Source: Sphaerosporella brunnea
Taxonomy: Eukaryota > Ascomycota > Pezizomycetes > Pezizales > Pyronemataceae
Direction: 5' to 3'
Assembly: GCA_008704415.1 (NCBI GenBank)
Contig: VXIS01000009.1
Span: 124,001 to 188,000, forward strand
DNA: 64,000 nucleotides
The stretch's first letter is position 1, and the number at the start of each line of letters is the position of its first letter. Shown here in pieces: positions 1 through 10,059 of this stretch. The position numbers and the translations under genes were made by a program. Below the pieces are notes generated by a model, which saw only the letters and a program-made list of their open reading frames with translations, had not been told where the DNA came from and searched no databases.

Positions 1-309
1 CGCGAGATGCACCAACCCCGTCTGCACCCCCCCCCCCCCGATGAGGCTGAGGCGAAAGAGGGATGGAAGAATGTTGAGAGAATGAAGCGCAGGCGGCCCT
101 CGGGCCGTACTGCGGCAGAGTCGTCCGGGAAGAGCGTCCCGTCCTGGGCCCAAGTGGGCGGTGACGGAGCCGTGTGCTTCAACTTCTACATAGGAGGAGG
201 ACCGGGCAACACCAAGCCACGCATGACGCGCAAACCCCAGGGGGGCAAAAAGAAGGAGAGGGGGAAGGTGAAGGAGAGGGAGCAGCGGGCTCCGGACGTC
301 CGGGGTTGA
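1..309 (+). CDS. Partial unrecognised gene, paralogue of the 9.8-kb segment
   Basis: The frame opens at 7 and stops with TGA at 307-309; the 5' part lies outside the window. Nucleotides about 160-270 align with minus-strand sequence around 9.83-9.95 kb: both encode the peptide NTKPR followed by a run of lysines or arginines and then a charged low-complexity tail. Differences from that copy fall partly at third positions of a second frame (VTEPC...ATPSHA), but in this copy that second frame has TAG and TGA stops, so the reading frame is uncertain and this copy may be broken. No domain is recognised. The long C-run near base 30 and the A/G-rich tail are low complexity and could mimic coding. 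Confidence 0.3.
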   Translation, partial: REMHQPRLHPPPPDEAEAKEGWKNVERMKRRRPSGRTAAESSGKSVPSWAQVGGDGAVCFNFYIGGGPGNTKPRMTRKPQGGKKKERGKVKEREQRAPDVRG

Positions 310-1610
310 TGAGGGGGTGAAACAGAGTCCTTTTACGTAATTACGTATAATTTTTGCGATTTCCTTGATTTTCTAGGACCCCGAGCCTAGGGGTAGCGAT
401 GATTCTGTGTTGTACCAATGCCATGGCCGCAAGCGGTCGAATGCAATATGATTAAAACAAAAACAAACAAATCTCCATGCCGAGTCTCCAATTCGGAAGG
501 CAACCGCAAGAAAAAGCAACGTTGCGTGGTCGTATCCGGCATCCATCACGTATCGACAGCCCATGCGCTATCGAAACCCTCGATATCCTGTATGGATGGG
601 TCGCCTCCCTGGACTGGCAACCGACAACCAGGAGGCCGGGCTCGCAACTACGCCGGAACCGGGATAGGCTTTTTTGGAACACACAGGGCCGATGTATCCG
701 GTCATACCGGCCTGGGAGTACACCAAATGGCACTGGTTCCGCAATCAGCTTCACATTTCGTGGCTTGACCTAACGAATGTATGGCTCAAGAAGGAGCTAC
801 CGCCAGATCTGAGGAAGGTCGTGTGGAAGTGGTGGTAGTTGTAGCATAGGCAGAGGGAGACGGCCGTCATGCACGGGTCTGGGGATTGGCCCCTTAGAGC
901 ATTCCACAGTTCGTTCATCTGAGTTCCGGCCGTGATAAGCGCCATGTGTATCCGACGGCCCAAGGAAAAACTATGCTACGCGCATCCCAACGAGAAACCG
1001 CGACCCACAACAAAACCACCGCCTAACGAGAAACCACGACCAACGACGAACAAACCCAATCAACCAAAACCGAACATACGAATCGTTTCGCAGCCCATTG
1101 GTCATCCTCTCAATCAGCACCTGGCCCCAGCCGCCAGACTGTCCACCCTCCCACCACAGCTCGATGTAGCAATCCAACTACAGCAAAAACACTTCAACGA
1201 TGGATCCTGATTGCAAAGGTGAGAGCTGTGCACAGACATCGACGCTGGCATCGATGCGTGCCACAGCGGTGGATATCCAGGTCCTCATGATGGCGAATGA
1301 TCATCCGGTGAGAGATGCCTCCGCTGAGAGGGCAAACACCCGAGCGGCACTATAGTCCATCGCGACTGCGCACAGTACCTGTTGATCTGGGCACCGACCC
1401 ACTCCACTGGTGGGGGCTATTCTGGGCTCCGTTTTCATCTGACGGATATATGAACTGGTATAACCAATAACTGCACCGCTAAGGCGGTTAAAGACACTGA
1501 TTTTCTGCTGATGACATCCGAATATCAACCGCTACCAGACTCCATAGAGGCAACGGAGGACTGGGCATATGTCTGGCCGATTCAGACGATCACACGCAAC
1601 GATGACATAA
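310..1610. other. Intergenic, no supported gene
   Basis: Only short overlapping frames on both strands with no recognisable motif. Bases 1000-1060 carry a small imperfect repeat (GAGAAACCRCGACC) that makes short Pro/Lys/Thr-rich frames. Nothing here is called as a gene. Confidence 0.6.
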
Positions 1611-1992
1611 TTGAGGACAACTGGATCGGAGATCTTCGGTATGCTATGGCTCATGAACGACGTACCAGAAGGCACTTCTGAAGCAACAAGCGTCAGAAAA
1701 CTCACGAAGATACTACAATGCAGCAAACGAGTTTCGGTAACCGACTCAGGAGCAACCAGTCACGTTACCAGCTTAAATCAGAAGTGGGTCAATTGACGTC
1801 AAACGGGTGATGATAGTCAAAGAGAAGCCTGGCGGCACAATTGAACGATACAAAGTACGACTGGTAGCCAGCGGTTTCTTACAAACACGCAACGACTACG
1901 ACGAGATTACATCCCCAGTCATCCACGGCGAAAGCGCTACCAAAATGGACCATCTCAACTTGAGTTTATGCGGCTGCCTCGAGCCGGACTAA
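1611..1992 (+). pseudogene. Ty1/Copia retrotransposon pol relic
   Basis: Two adjacent frames carry Copia landmarks. The first (1611-1796) contains TDSGATSHVTS, which fits the Copia aspartic protease signature around D-S-G-A-T. The second (1807-1992) contains VKEKPGGTIERYKVRLVAS followed by GF and an ITSPV-like motif, which matches the start of Copia reverse transcriptase, where a charged residue run leads to RYKARLVAKG and then FAPV. In an intact element the integrase and most of pol separate protease from reverse transcriptase; here they are about 40 bp apart and in different frames, so the copy has lost at least 2 kb internally and is dead. No LTR pair is seen around it. Confidence 0.75.
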
Positions 1993-2022
1993 GGCGTTTT
2001 GCTTTCTGGTCTGTCTCACGAG

Positions 2023-2160
2023 TAGTGCTGCGCACGGGTCGGGGCGCCCCGACGGGGCGCGGAGCCCAACGGGGCAGTGACCACCTCAACGGACCCCGAT
2101 CCACAGCGGCCATCTGGTCGGACACCCAGCCACCCCGTATGTTACATAATGCCCATTCGG
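2023..2160 (+). mobile_element. Left-end fragment of the TAGTGCTGTGCAC hAT-like MITE
   Basis: It starts with TAGTGCTGCGCACGGGTCGG, matching the left terminus of the element at 31,294 and the inverted right terminus of the one at 23,907. Similarity runs on through the CCTCAACGGACC and CCCAGCCACCCCGTAT blocks to about 2160 and then stops. No right terminus and no target duplication are seen, so this is a truncated copy. It abuts the hAT transposase relic downstream. Confidence 0.7.
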
Positions 2161-2247
2161 GGGACTATGAAGGACGTTGTGGGATACTGGTTCACCCGGC
2201 CGCAGGAGCCCAAACTGTGAGACCTTGCCCGAATTGCTTTCGATTAT

Positions 2248-2487
2248 TTGACAATACCCCCTATGTCAGCCGAGCCACCGTGGGTGTTCAGTGCGGCAAA
2301 TCTCACACTCTCCCAGCGCAGGTGTGCCCTAGGAGAGGACGTAATCGACGCCCTTGAGTATCGCAAAAGTTGGCAACGTGATGGTTTGATTGCGTCCAGC
2401 TGCGATGATATTCGGGAGCTAAAGTCGATGCTGAATGCGCTCTGTGAGGATGGGTTAGAAAAAAACGCAATGCAAGGGAGCTGTTGA
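2248..2487 (+). pseudogene. hAT transposase C-terminal relic
   Basis: The frame contains VIDALEYRKSWQRDGLI and then a short acidic tail ending in LNALC. This fits the extreme C-terminus of hAT transposases (the end of the dimerisation region), where a conserved R-x-x-L stretch leads to V-x-A-L-x-x-x-K-S-W. It is clearly related to the frame at 15,435-15,623, which shares KSW-x-RDG and the MLNALC ending. Nothing of the catalytic core is found upstream, so this is a terminal remnant. It stops in TGA. Confidence 0.65.
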
Positions 2488-2499
2488 TGTGTGGACAAA

Positions 2500-5319
2500 T
2501 CGGTGGGCGCACTCAAGGGACGATGTGAAGGAAGGTAAGAAGAAGAAGATGTTCTTATTGTTCACCAGAACGGCTCGGGGAGGGAAACCCTCCCAGCCTC
2601 ACTACTCAAGTCTCCGCCGCCACTCGCCAGCACTCTACCCCGCTCCGCTCTACAAGGCCCTCCGGGCCGCAACAGGAGCGGACTCAGCGGAGCGGTGGTA
2701 AAGGGGAGTAGAATGTTCAGTATGTATATCTTTAGAATAGATCTCTTTGAACCCGCTCATATCCCGTTGTCTGGCGCCAACTGCAGTCGACCGCGTCAAC
2801 CGCGGACATGGTTGACCACATCTGACTCCAAGCGGTCCAGTTCATCCCGCCTCAACGACTGCGAGTCGTTGTCCTCGCCATGGACCGGACCGCGAAATGT
2901 AGTCCAGTTCGGTTCTGAGCGAGGATTGGACCAAACGGACTGTGTACAACAATGTCCGAAGCAACTTTGATTGCGCTCCGGGATTACCTATTAGCCCGAG
3001 AAGAGTCTCCGAAGTGCACCAGGAAACGCATCCAAGCGATGCACCTTCCAATCCTGCCATGCATCACTTGGACGACAGCGCTATCGAGCTGATCATTGCT
3101 GCAACGCCGAAGTCCGACTTTGACGCACAGGATGCAAAGCCCGGCGGCGATTCACCGCACGCATCACACCGCAGCTTTGTTGAGCTAGGTGACCACAGGC
3201 GCAAGGTTTTCGAAGTCCCACTCGACTGATCGGGGAACCTTCAGGGTGTTGGTACAGACGAAGGGGGGACGTAGAGCATCTCCCGACCGCGGAACCAGCG
3301 CCTCCATCACCCGTGAGCACAGGTGCGCACTTCTTCGCCGCCGTCGGAGTTCCCATTTGCAGACCTGCTGGCCAGCCGCTGAACTCCATCGCCCCACCGC
3401 TGGGAGCGCGCAGCTCGATTATCTCCACAAAATCACAGACGTAACTGCGTTATGCAGCGCGTACAACATGCGCAACGAGGGCTTCAAAAACACGGAAGAT
3501 ATCTCGCAGGACCGCAGAGAGGAGGCTTACGACGGGGTGCGGCGTTGGAGAAAAACTGCGGAGGAGAGTGTCAGGTTGTGGCTGGACAGGCGCTAGGGAT
3601 GGCGCTGCTGCTGCGTCCGCGGGTTTGTCCCGCCGTATGCGCAAGGCTGTTGTCGCATCTTCGTTGTGGTTGTGCTGAGATGCGGCCCAAACTCGGAACG
3701 ATCAGAACCTGGCTGCAAAACGCGGCCATACAGATTCGCAAACCAGCGCGTGGCCGGGAGTTTTGTAAGACGCTGGAGCACATCATCGCAATGCCACGCT
3801 GTTCGAGGCACACCTGGGTTTGGATTTTGTAGACACATCTACCTCCTGCCTCCATCGCGAGGATTGGGTTTTTTCACATCTTTATTTGCATTATCAGAAG
3901 ATAGTTTGTGTCCCCACCGCTTCCTTCCCCAGTGCTTGGGAGCTCTCGCAGAAAGCAGCCAACAATGCATCATGGCCTTCTGTGAGTTGGACAATCCAAA
4001 TTCAAGGGATACGGAGCCTTTGCTATCTTGATGTGGGATATGTCGTCTCCCAGGAGCAGTGACTGTTCTGTACCTAGAGGGAATAACGGCATTCATCCAA
4101 CGCCTTTCGGAGGGTTTTCCTAATCAGGTGCATTGTGCATGTTCAGCTATTCTGCATACCGCCGGCGCAGAGATTTCGTCAGTGCGTGTAGGCATCCTGC
4201 CAGCTACCACACATGGTCACGGTTTCCAGAAGTTGGTGACATGTCATTTGATGCGTTGTGCAATGTACCTTTTTGCCGACTGAGAATTGTTCATCAGAAT
4301 CAACCACCGCGTACCATGGATGCTCAATATCGGAACCATTTGCATCACCGATGACAAAAAGTCGATGTACGACGCGCGCCCACTCACGGGAAACATTCTC
4401 TACGTTGCGCGACGAGATTAAGCAGCTATTGAAACATCAACACCTCACCATGCCAGCAGCGGGACAGGTGGCATATCATGCATGAGATGATTGATCGTGC
4501 GTCGTCAAAGGTGCGATATCGCGGCGGAATATTCATCATATGCGGCGATTGAGCAGGGGTAGCGGCAACCGTAGATGAAGGCGGTGAAACAACGCTTGAC
4601 CGATCACCATCGGACGTCCCACCACTCCATCACCGCTCAACCGATACATGATACACGAATTTTCTCGCAGCGCCATGCAAATCAGCCGTTCGGACGATGG
4701 TGACATATCAACAGCTAACACAGGAGCCATGACGCTTTAGAGTAGTAGATACTGAAGCAGGGCGGCTAATAGTTGATGGAAACGGCGCACCATCGCTTTA
4801 CTAACGTTCTTCAAAGCCGGGTTTGATCATACTCAATTTCTTTGCGCAACGTCGTACAGGATATCAAGGTCACAAAAAGTCCTTCAACCAACAATTCCCT
4901 CTGCAACATACATACCTTCACCGCTAGCTTTCGCCATAAGGCACAAAGCGTCCGACCAGTCATGAACCACAATCTTCCTTAATTCATCAGCAGCTTCGTT
5001 TGCGGAGGGTGGAAACACCGCCATCATAAGGAAAGGTAGCGGTCTGCCACCGGTGACAGCTGCCATCAAGAGCGTCAATGATAACACTGAGCGGGCAGAT
5101 ATGTCTACCACTGCGGCACCGGAGCCAACGGAGTAAATATTGCATCGGATGTGGTGACACTGTTGTCGAGATCCAACAGCATATCAAACTGGTGACGATG
5201 AGGGCACTATGTACCTCTGAAGCAGTAAGTCAGTTAGGCTGCCAAGAGGCCTGGCGATGAGAAGCTCCTGTGCCTGCCGACCTATGTTAGTTGAAGTGGG
5301 CATGTGGATCGCGAACAGC
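2500..5319. other. Gene-poor stretch with hAT subterminal repeats
   Basis: About 2790-2960 carries clustered GGACTGG/CCAGTCC-type motifs in both orientations, like the subterminal regions of the element at 14,878-15,864, so the relic at 2248-2487 and this block may be parts of one eroded hAT copy. From 3000 to 5319 I see only overlapping short frames without motifs, codon-usage signal or introns, and I call no gene there. Confidence 0.5.
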
Positions 5320-5327
5320 TCATTGAG

Positions 5328-5977
5328 CAGGGCTGTCAAAAGTCCGGCCAGTCCGGCTTTGGGCGCGGCCTGAACCGGACTGATTGAAACGGGCTTTTGA
5401 AATCACGGCCCGTTTGGACCAGGCTTTTTGGGTCGAGACCCAGGCGCTTACGGGCAGCCGCCAGGCCCACACGGACCCGGCGCCCGGCGGGCCCGCCAGG
5501 CATCTATAGGTTTTTGCTTACACATACATCAAGGAAAGAAACATGAACGCGAGATACAGATTCAACAACCTGAAGGACCTCCAGATACCCCTCCATATCC
5601 GCCGCCCGATGTTCCAAGTCACTCAGCATACGCTCAACCTGATGAATTTGAGAACCCGCCCCGTATACCGAATCTTCCCTCGCTAGAATTCAAGGCATTC
5701 TATGGCGTGAATCGACCAGTCTTTTGATTGAGATCGACGCTTTAGCTACGGCGGAACCACCACCGAACGATTAGTGCTTTTAGTGGCCCCGCGTTCGGCA
5801 CAATGACCAACCCGACCCTAATTCTTTGGTACCGGGCACCGGCCGGCTCCTATCAGATATCGAGGTTTTTCTTATGCCGGCCCGAACCTGTCGGGCTTGC
5901 CACATCACCGGCCCGACCTGACCCACTCCGTGGGGCCCCGTTTGACCTGGCGGCCGGCCGGACTATTGACAGCCCTG
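5328..5977. mobile_element. hAT-like non-autonomous element, 650 bp, with TIRs and 8-bp TSD
   Basis: The left end starts CAGGGCTGTCAAAAGTCCGG and the right end, read on the other strand, starts CAGGGCTGTCAATAGTCCGG: one mismatch in 20. Flanks are TCATTGAG (5320-5327) and TCCGTGAG (5978-5985), 6 of 8 identical, as expected for an aged hAT target duplication. Internal sequence is rich in GGCC and CGGCCCG motifs and has no transposase; short frames inside are not supported as genes. A partial copy of the left 150 bp lies at about 50,418-50,570. Confidence 0.85.
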
Positions 5978-5985
5978 TCCGTGAG

Positions 5986-7439
5986 TAGTAATTCCCGCCT
6001 GTGGGAGTAGCACTCAACGTCACGCATTGCTCTTGCGATATGCATGCGCTATATCTCCGAGAACTAGCTCAGGTGCATCAAGGCGAGGCCCGGTTTGGCG
6101 GCGCAGTAGCATTCTCGCCGTTCCAGGAGGGCGGCTAGCGCGGGTACCGGTAGCTAGACACATAGTGCCGCAGCGTGTTTGAGGTCAGCTTAGGGGGGCA
6201 ATATATGGCAACCTTGTTTCGAGGGGGGGCGCCTATGGAGGTGGTTATGTGAGTGTGTGCAGCTTCCAGTGAAGGGTGAGCCCCGCACAACACGCTTTTC
6301 AGCCATGTGCTCAACTCCGATCATCCTGACTCCTGAATTCGCGGCTGTAGGCATTTGCAGAAGCCGAAGACCTGTTGCTGCATAATGCCTGTATCACGGG
6401 TATCCAATCTGCGTCGCATAGCAATGCCGCGATTTTCATGTGCATCTCCACCCATGTTCATTCACCCCATATTCTTCTGTTCTGTGATTATCTTACAACC
6501 CGGCTTTATGAAACCAAAAGTTTACCGTTAAGCTCGGACTTCTGCCATTTTGTTGCAGCACCTTCCAGAGTTGCTTTCAAAATCGGTGCACGCATTTCAC
6601 AGCCAGAGATGGAAACGAAGGCTTCAATAAATGTACGCTCCCCGCTTCAGGTCAAGATGTATGTGCCGGTCACCGTAAGCCCCAGGGCCATGCTAGGTAT
6701 TGCACCCATCAGGTTGGGTGGAGTTCGGCTGGATCACAATAGCCTGCAAACGACTCCAGGACCCCCAACACAGAGTCATGCGATAGTTCCGCCGCCTGAC
6801 GCTGTGCATCAACGCTCGTTTCTTCGCAGCGAAAGTCTCGACGTTTATTTGAGAAAACGCGCAGGTGACTAATATTGTGATACATCTTGCGTAGCGATAG
6901 TTGCTATATCTGACCGCGCTCCGTGGGCTTGGTGGGTCGGCGACGCTGTGGGTGGATGGTGGCCTGAGTGGTGGTGATGCGTCAGAGGGTATGTAGGACC
7001 CGGGAGAAGCATCGCCGGAGTTGTTTCCCGTCCAGCCACCCAACTGGGGCTTCGGACAGGAGTAGCTCTCGGGAAACTAGGAGAAGCAGCGCAGCGGCAG
7101 CCGCTGCGTCCACCGAAATCAACGAGTAGTGGCATTGTCTACTAGTAACGCGTGTGGGACTTGGGCATAGGCAACTGTGGGAATCATACATTCAGACGAC
7201 GAGCGGGCGCTGCTATTATTGACAGAATACTTGCGATAGCTTTTGAAGACATGCCGTTGATTGGAATAAATGAGGTGGAAGGAATACTGTCGCCTCAGGC
7301 CAATGTCAATATTCTGCTGCTGCGGCAATGTGTCCTGCTTGTCAGCGCGCTGTTGTAAGTACCCAGCCAAGTCTTTCCGGGAGGACAGTCGCGGTGGCTT
7401 AACATCTACGCTTTGAGTCGGACAGCGGGTGTTCTGCAG
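5986..7439. other. No supported gene
   Basis: The longest frame (6375-6872, plus, 165 codons) has no recognisable domain, no leader or intron signature like those of the credible genes here, and competes with long frames on the other strand. I treat it as unproven. The interval ends at the degenerate edge of the minisatellite. Confidence 0.45.
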
Positions 7440-7815
7440 GTGAACAACGTTGCGAGGGAAGCGGGGAAGGTGAGGAAGACGGGGCTAGTGAGCAAGGCGG
7501 CAAAGGTGGGGAAGGCAGGTCTGGTGAGGAAGGTTGGGCTGGGGAGGAAAGCGAAGAGGGTGAGGAAGGTAGAGAGGGTGAGGAAGGTAGAGAGGGTGAG
7601 GAAGGTAGAGAGGGTGAGGAAGGTAGAGAGGGTGAGGAAGGTAGAGAGGGTGAGGAAGGTAGAGAGGGTGAGGAAGGTAGAGAGGGTGAGGAAGGTAGAG
7701 AGGGTGAGGAAGGTAGAGAGGGTGAGGAAGGTAGAGAGGGTGAGGAAGGTAGAGAGGGTGAGGAAGGTAGAGAGGGTGAGGAAGGCGGAGCTGGTGGGTT
7801 CGATCGGGCTGGAGG
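7440..7815. repeat. 18-bp purine-rich minisatellite with degenerate flanks
   Basis: Twelve consecutive identical copies of GTGAGGAAGGTAGAGAGG occupy 7560-7775. Diverged units extend upstream to about 7440 and downstream to about 7815. Because 18 is a multiple of three, several frames on both strands stay open and give fake repeat proteins (for example STFLTL or RVRKVE repeats). The strand asymmetry is extreme: the plus strand has no C within the perfect units. Confidence 0.97.
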
Positions 7816-8239
7816 GCCTGGAGGAGGTACCGACGTGTACGGCGGGGATGGCGGGCACGGAGGCAGCACAGATGTGGAAGACGGGGATGGGGGGCCCTAG
7901 GAGCCCAGGGAAGGCGCTGAAGAGGGGGGGTGCATGTCCCGCCCATGGGTAGGGGACATCACGGTAGCTTAATTTTTGTCTGTGCAGGCAGTGGTTAAGT
8001 TATGTGTATTTACCAACACTGCGGGTGTTATATATGAAGACCGTCGTTGAGTACTCGCCCGCTGGGCGAGTCTGCTACTCTCAGAACCACGGGTATGCAC
8101 CGTTACATCGCGAGGGACGGCTGCGACCCCTGAGGGCCACAGGATTCACGTTTCTCGTGGTCTTCCCCGCGGGGTAAATTTGTACCTCGCGAGGTTAGGC
8201 GAGCACTGCAGCTGGGTGGATTATCAAAAGGTCTCCAAT

Positions 8240-10056
8240 TCAATCAGTTTCATGCGCAAAAGCAAAGTTGACCACGATTTCCTGATTGGGCGTCCATCTA
8301 TCCTCCGCCGTCCCGACCCCGTCCCTGTGCCCCGCCCTAGAACGACATGACAGCCGGCACCTGCTTTGTTGCCCTTGCCCATCAGGGATGTGACTGCACC
8401 CACCGATTAGTTGCGTCTATACTGTAAAAGGGCGTTGTGGCTTACCCTCAAGTATGCCGGTGCAGCGACCGGAAAAGTGTTCCTCCAATGTGCCACATAT
8501 CCTGTCCCAATGCTGCTGGTTGGCTGCGCCAGGGGCCTGTGAGAATTCCTCTGCCAAGGTACGCCGCTTGTTGTCAGTGAGTTTGAAAGAGACAAGCTTC
8601 CAGGTGTCCCTCCCGGTGTCCTTGCGCAGCGTGCGAATCAACTGCGCTTCGGGTTTCCCAGCTGAGAAGATAAAGTTACCGACCAGGACCTTGTTGATGC
8701 AGCGTTGGGTCCGTGAGCCCATCACCATTATAGTTAGAACAGAATCCAGGTCTGACAGATCAATGCGATTCATCTTTTTAACTAAGTTGTCTTTGGCAGC
8801 AGTTTTGTTGGGGTGTCCGGCATCAGCTCCGTTATTGTGGGCCTCGTCTGAGTCGTAGTCGCTCCCATCGTCAGAATCAGAAACATCACCGTCTGGTTCC
8901 ACAATATAGTAAGGTTATCTGATGGTCAATAAGCGCGTCATGGGCTTCCTCGTCTTTGATTGCCAACGCATGAAATGCCGGCAACGTCATCGATGAAATC
9001 CCACAGGTCATTATCGTGCATCCAAAGGGTTGTGGCCAGGACCACAGATTCCCTCCTTCAAAACCCAAAACGATTTGTCCGAATGGATGCTGATCGTGGT
9101 GTCTTACCCTCGCAACCTGTACTTAGGTTGAGATTTGACAAGTAATCCTTGGCCACCTGGGATGGTTATGCGGGGTGTCCAGCGATGCACTGTGTGCTTA
9201 TTGTATCGATTGCCATAGTCCGTGGAATCGTCCATGACACCGGTGCAGGTCGCGAGGTATGCTGTGATGCTGACCTCATCCACGGTTATCACAGCGCACT
9301 GCGTGGTAGCGGGCACCGCAACTCTGCAACTCTTCCAATGCCGTGACCGATCAATGTGGACATTCGGTGTGCCAAACTGTTGCACAAAGCGGACTGGGAC
9401 CTCCGTCTGTGACTTCAGCAGTTTCTCCATTCGCTGGCGATAGGCCTCCAACGCCTCAGTGTTCTCACGCTTGCTGCGCTGCTCCAACCTGTGTAAAAGT
9501 CGGCATACCCAGGCTTCCGTTTGGTTGAACAGCGGGCGCATCTTCGGCACGCGATGCAGCAGTTCAATCAAGGGCAAGATGACCCGCATAACGCCAGTGC
9601 TGTCGATGCGTAAGCCTGCGAGTACTGGCCTGTGGGCTCTCTCCAACCAGCTTAAGGAGCGTCATCCGCATCAGCTCGCAACGGGAGAGCTTCTTCAGCC
9701 AATGTCGCCAACCGCTGCTGCTCCTACGCCTACTCTCTCGCCTTGCCTTTCTCTTTCCGCTTGCCCTGGCCCTTCGCCTTGCCCTTACCCTTCGCCTTCG
9801 CCTTCGCCTTCCCGTTCCCCTTCTCCTTCTACTTCTTTTTCCTGGCCTGGGTTTTGCGCAGGGTGCGTGGCTTGGTGTTGCGCACTTGTCCTCCGATATG
9901 GAAAATGAAGGACAAGGCTCGGTCACCGGCAGATAAATCTATGAAGGTCAGTCCACGGTGAGCAGTGTAATGTTTGCCACTACCTACCGGGCCCCCGTCC
10001 GCAGACCCACGGACATCCATCCCGGAAACTGTATCCGGTTGGGGTATAAGCCCCAC
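8240..10056 (-). pseudogene. Unrecognised multi-exon gene, probably decaying
   Basis: Minus-strand frames in this block are protein-like. One runs from about 9650 to 9108 and includes a charged helical stretch (QRSKRENTEALEAYRQRMEK). It reaches a plausible 52-nt intron at 9056-9107 (GTAAGA...AAG) and continues in frame with ESVVLATTLWMHDNDLWDF. After that the best frame shifts twice (near 8985 and 8910) into an acidic segment (DGDVSDSDDGSDYDSDE) and then FIFSAGKPEAQLIRTL. A TAG at 8417-8419 is followed by about 57 more open codons ending in TGA at 8240. Upstream, a 49-nt intron-like segment with branch CTGAC and ending CATAG lies near 9950, followed by a very basic low-complexity segment whose frame I cannot fix. 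A second copy of that part lies at the window start. The function is unknown: no motif of a known family is visible. The frameshifts suggest a pseudogene, though assembly indels could produce the same picture. Confidence 0.5.
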
Positions 10057-10059
10057 GCG

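Noticed and set aside
7399..7952. Proline-rich and basic repeat proteins on both strands
   Set aside because: Several frames stay open because the 18-bp unit is a multiple of three and lacks stops; no independent coding evidence.
9829..9960. Lysine-rich minus frame with three TAG codons as further support for UAG reassignment
   Set aside because: A competing frame after a 49-nt intron with a CTGAC branch site is free of stops, and comparison with the copy at bases 160-270 favours that other frame near its start. Low-complexity sequence makes both look coding, so I do not count these TAGs.
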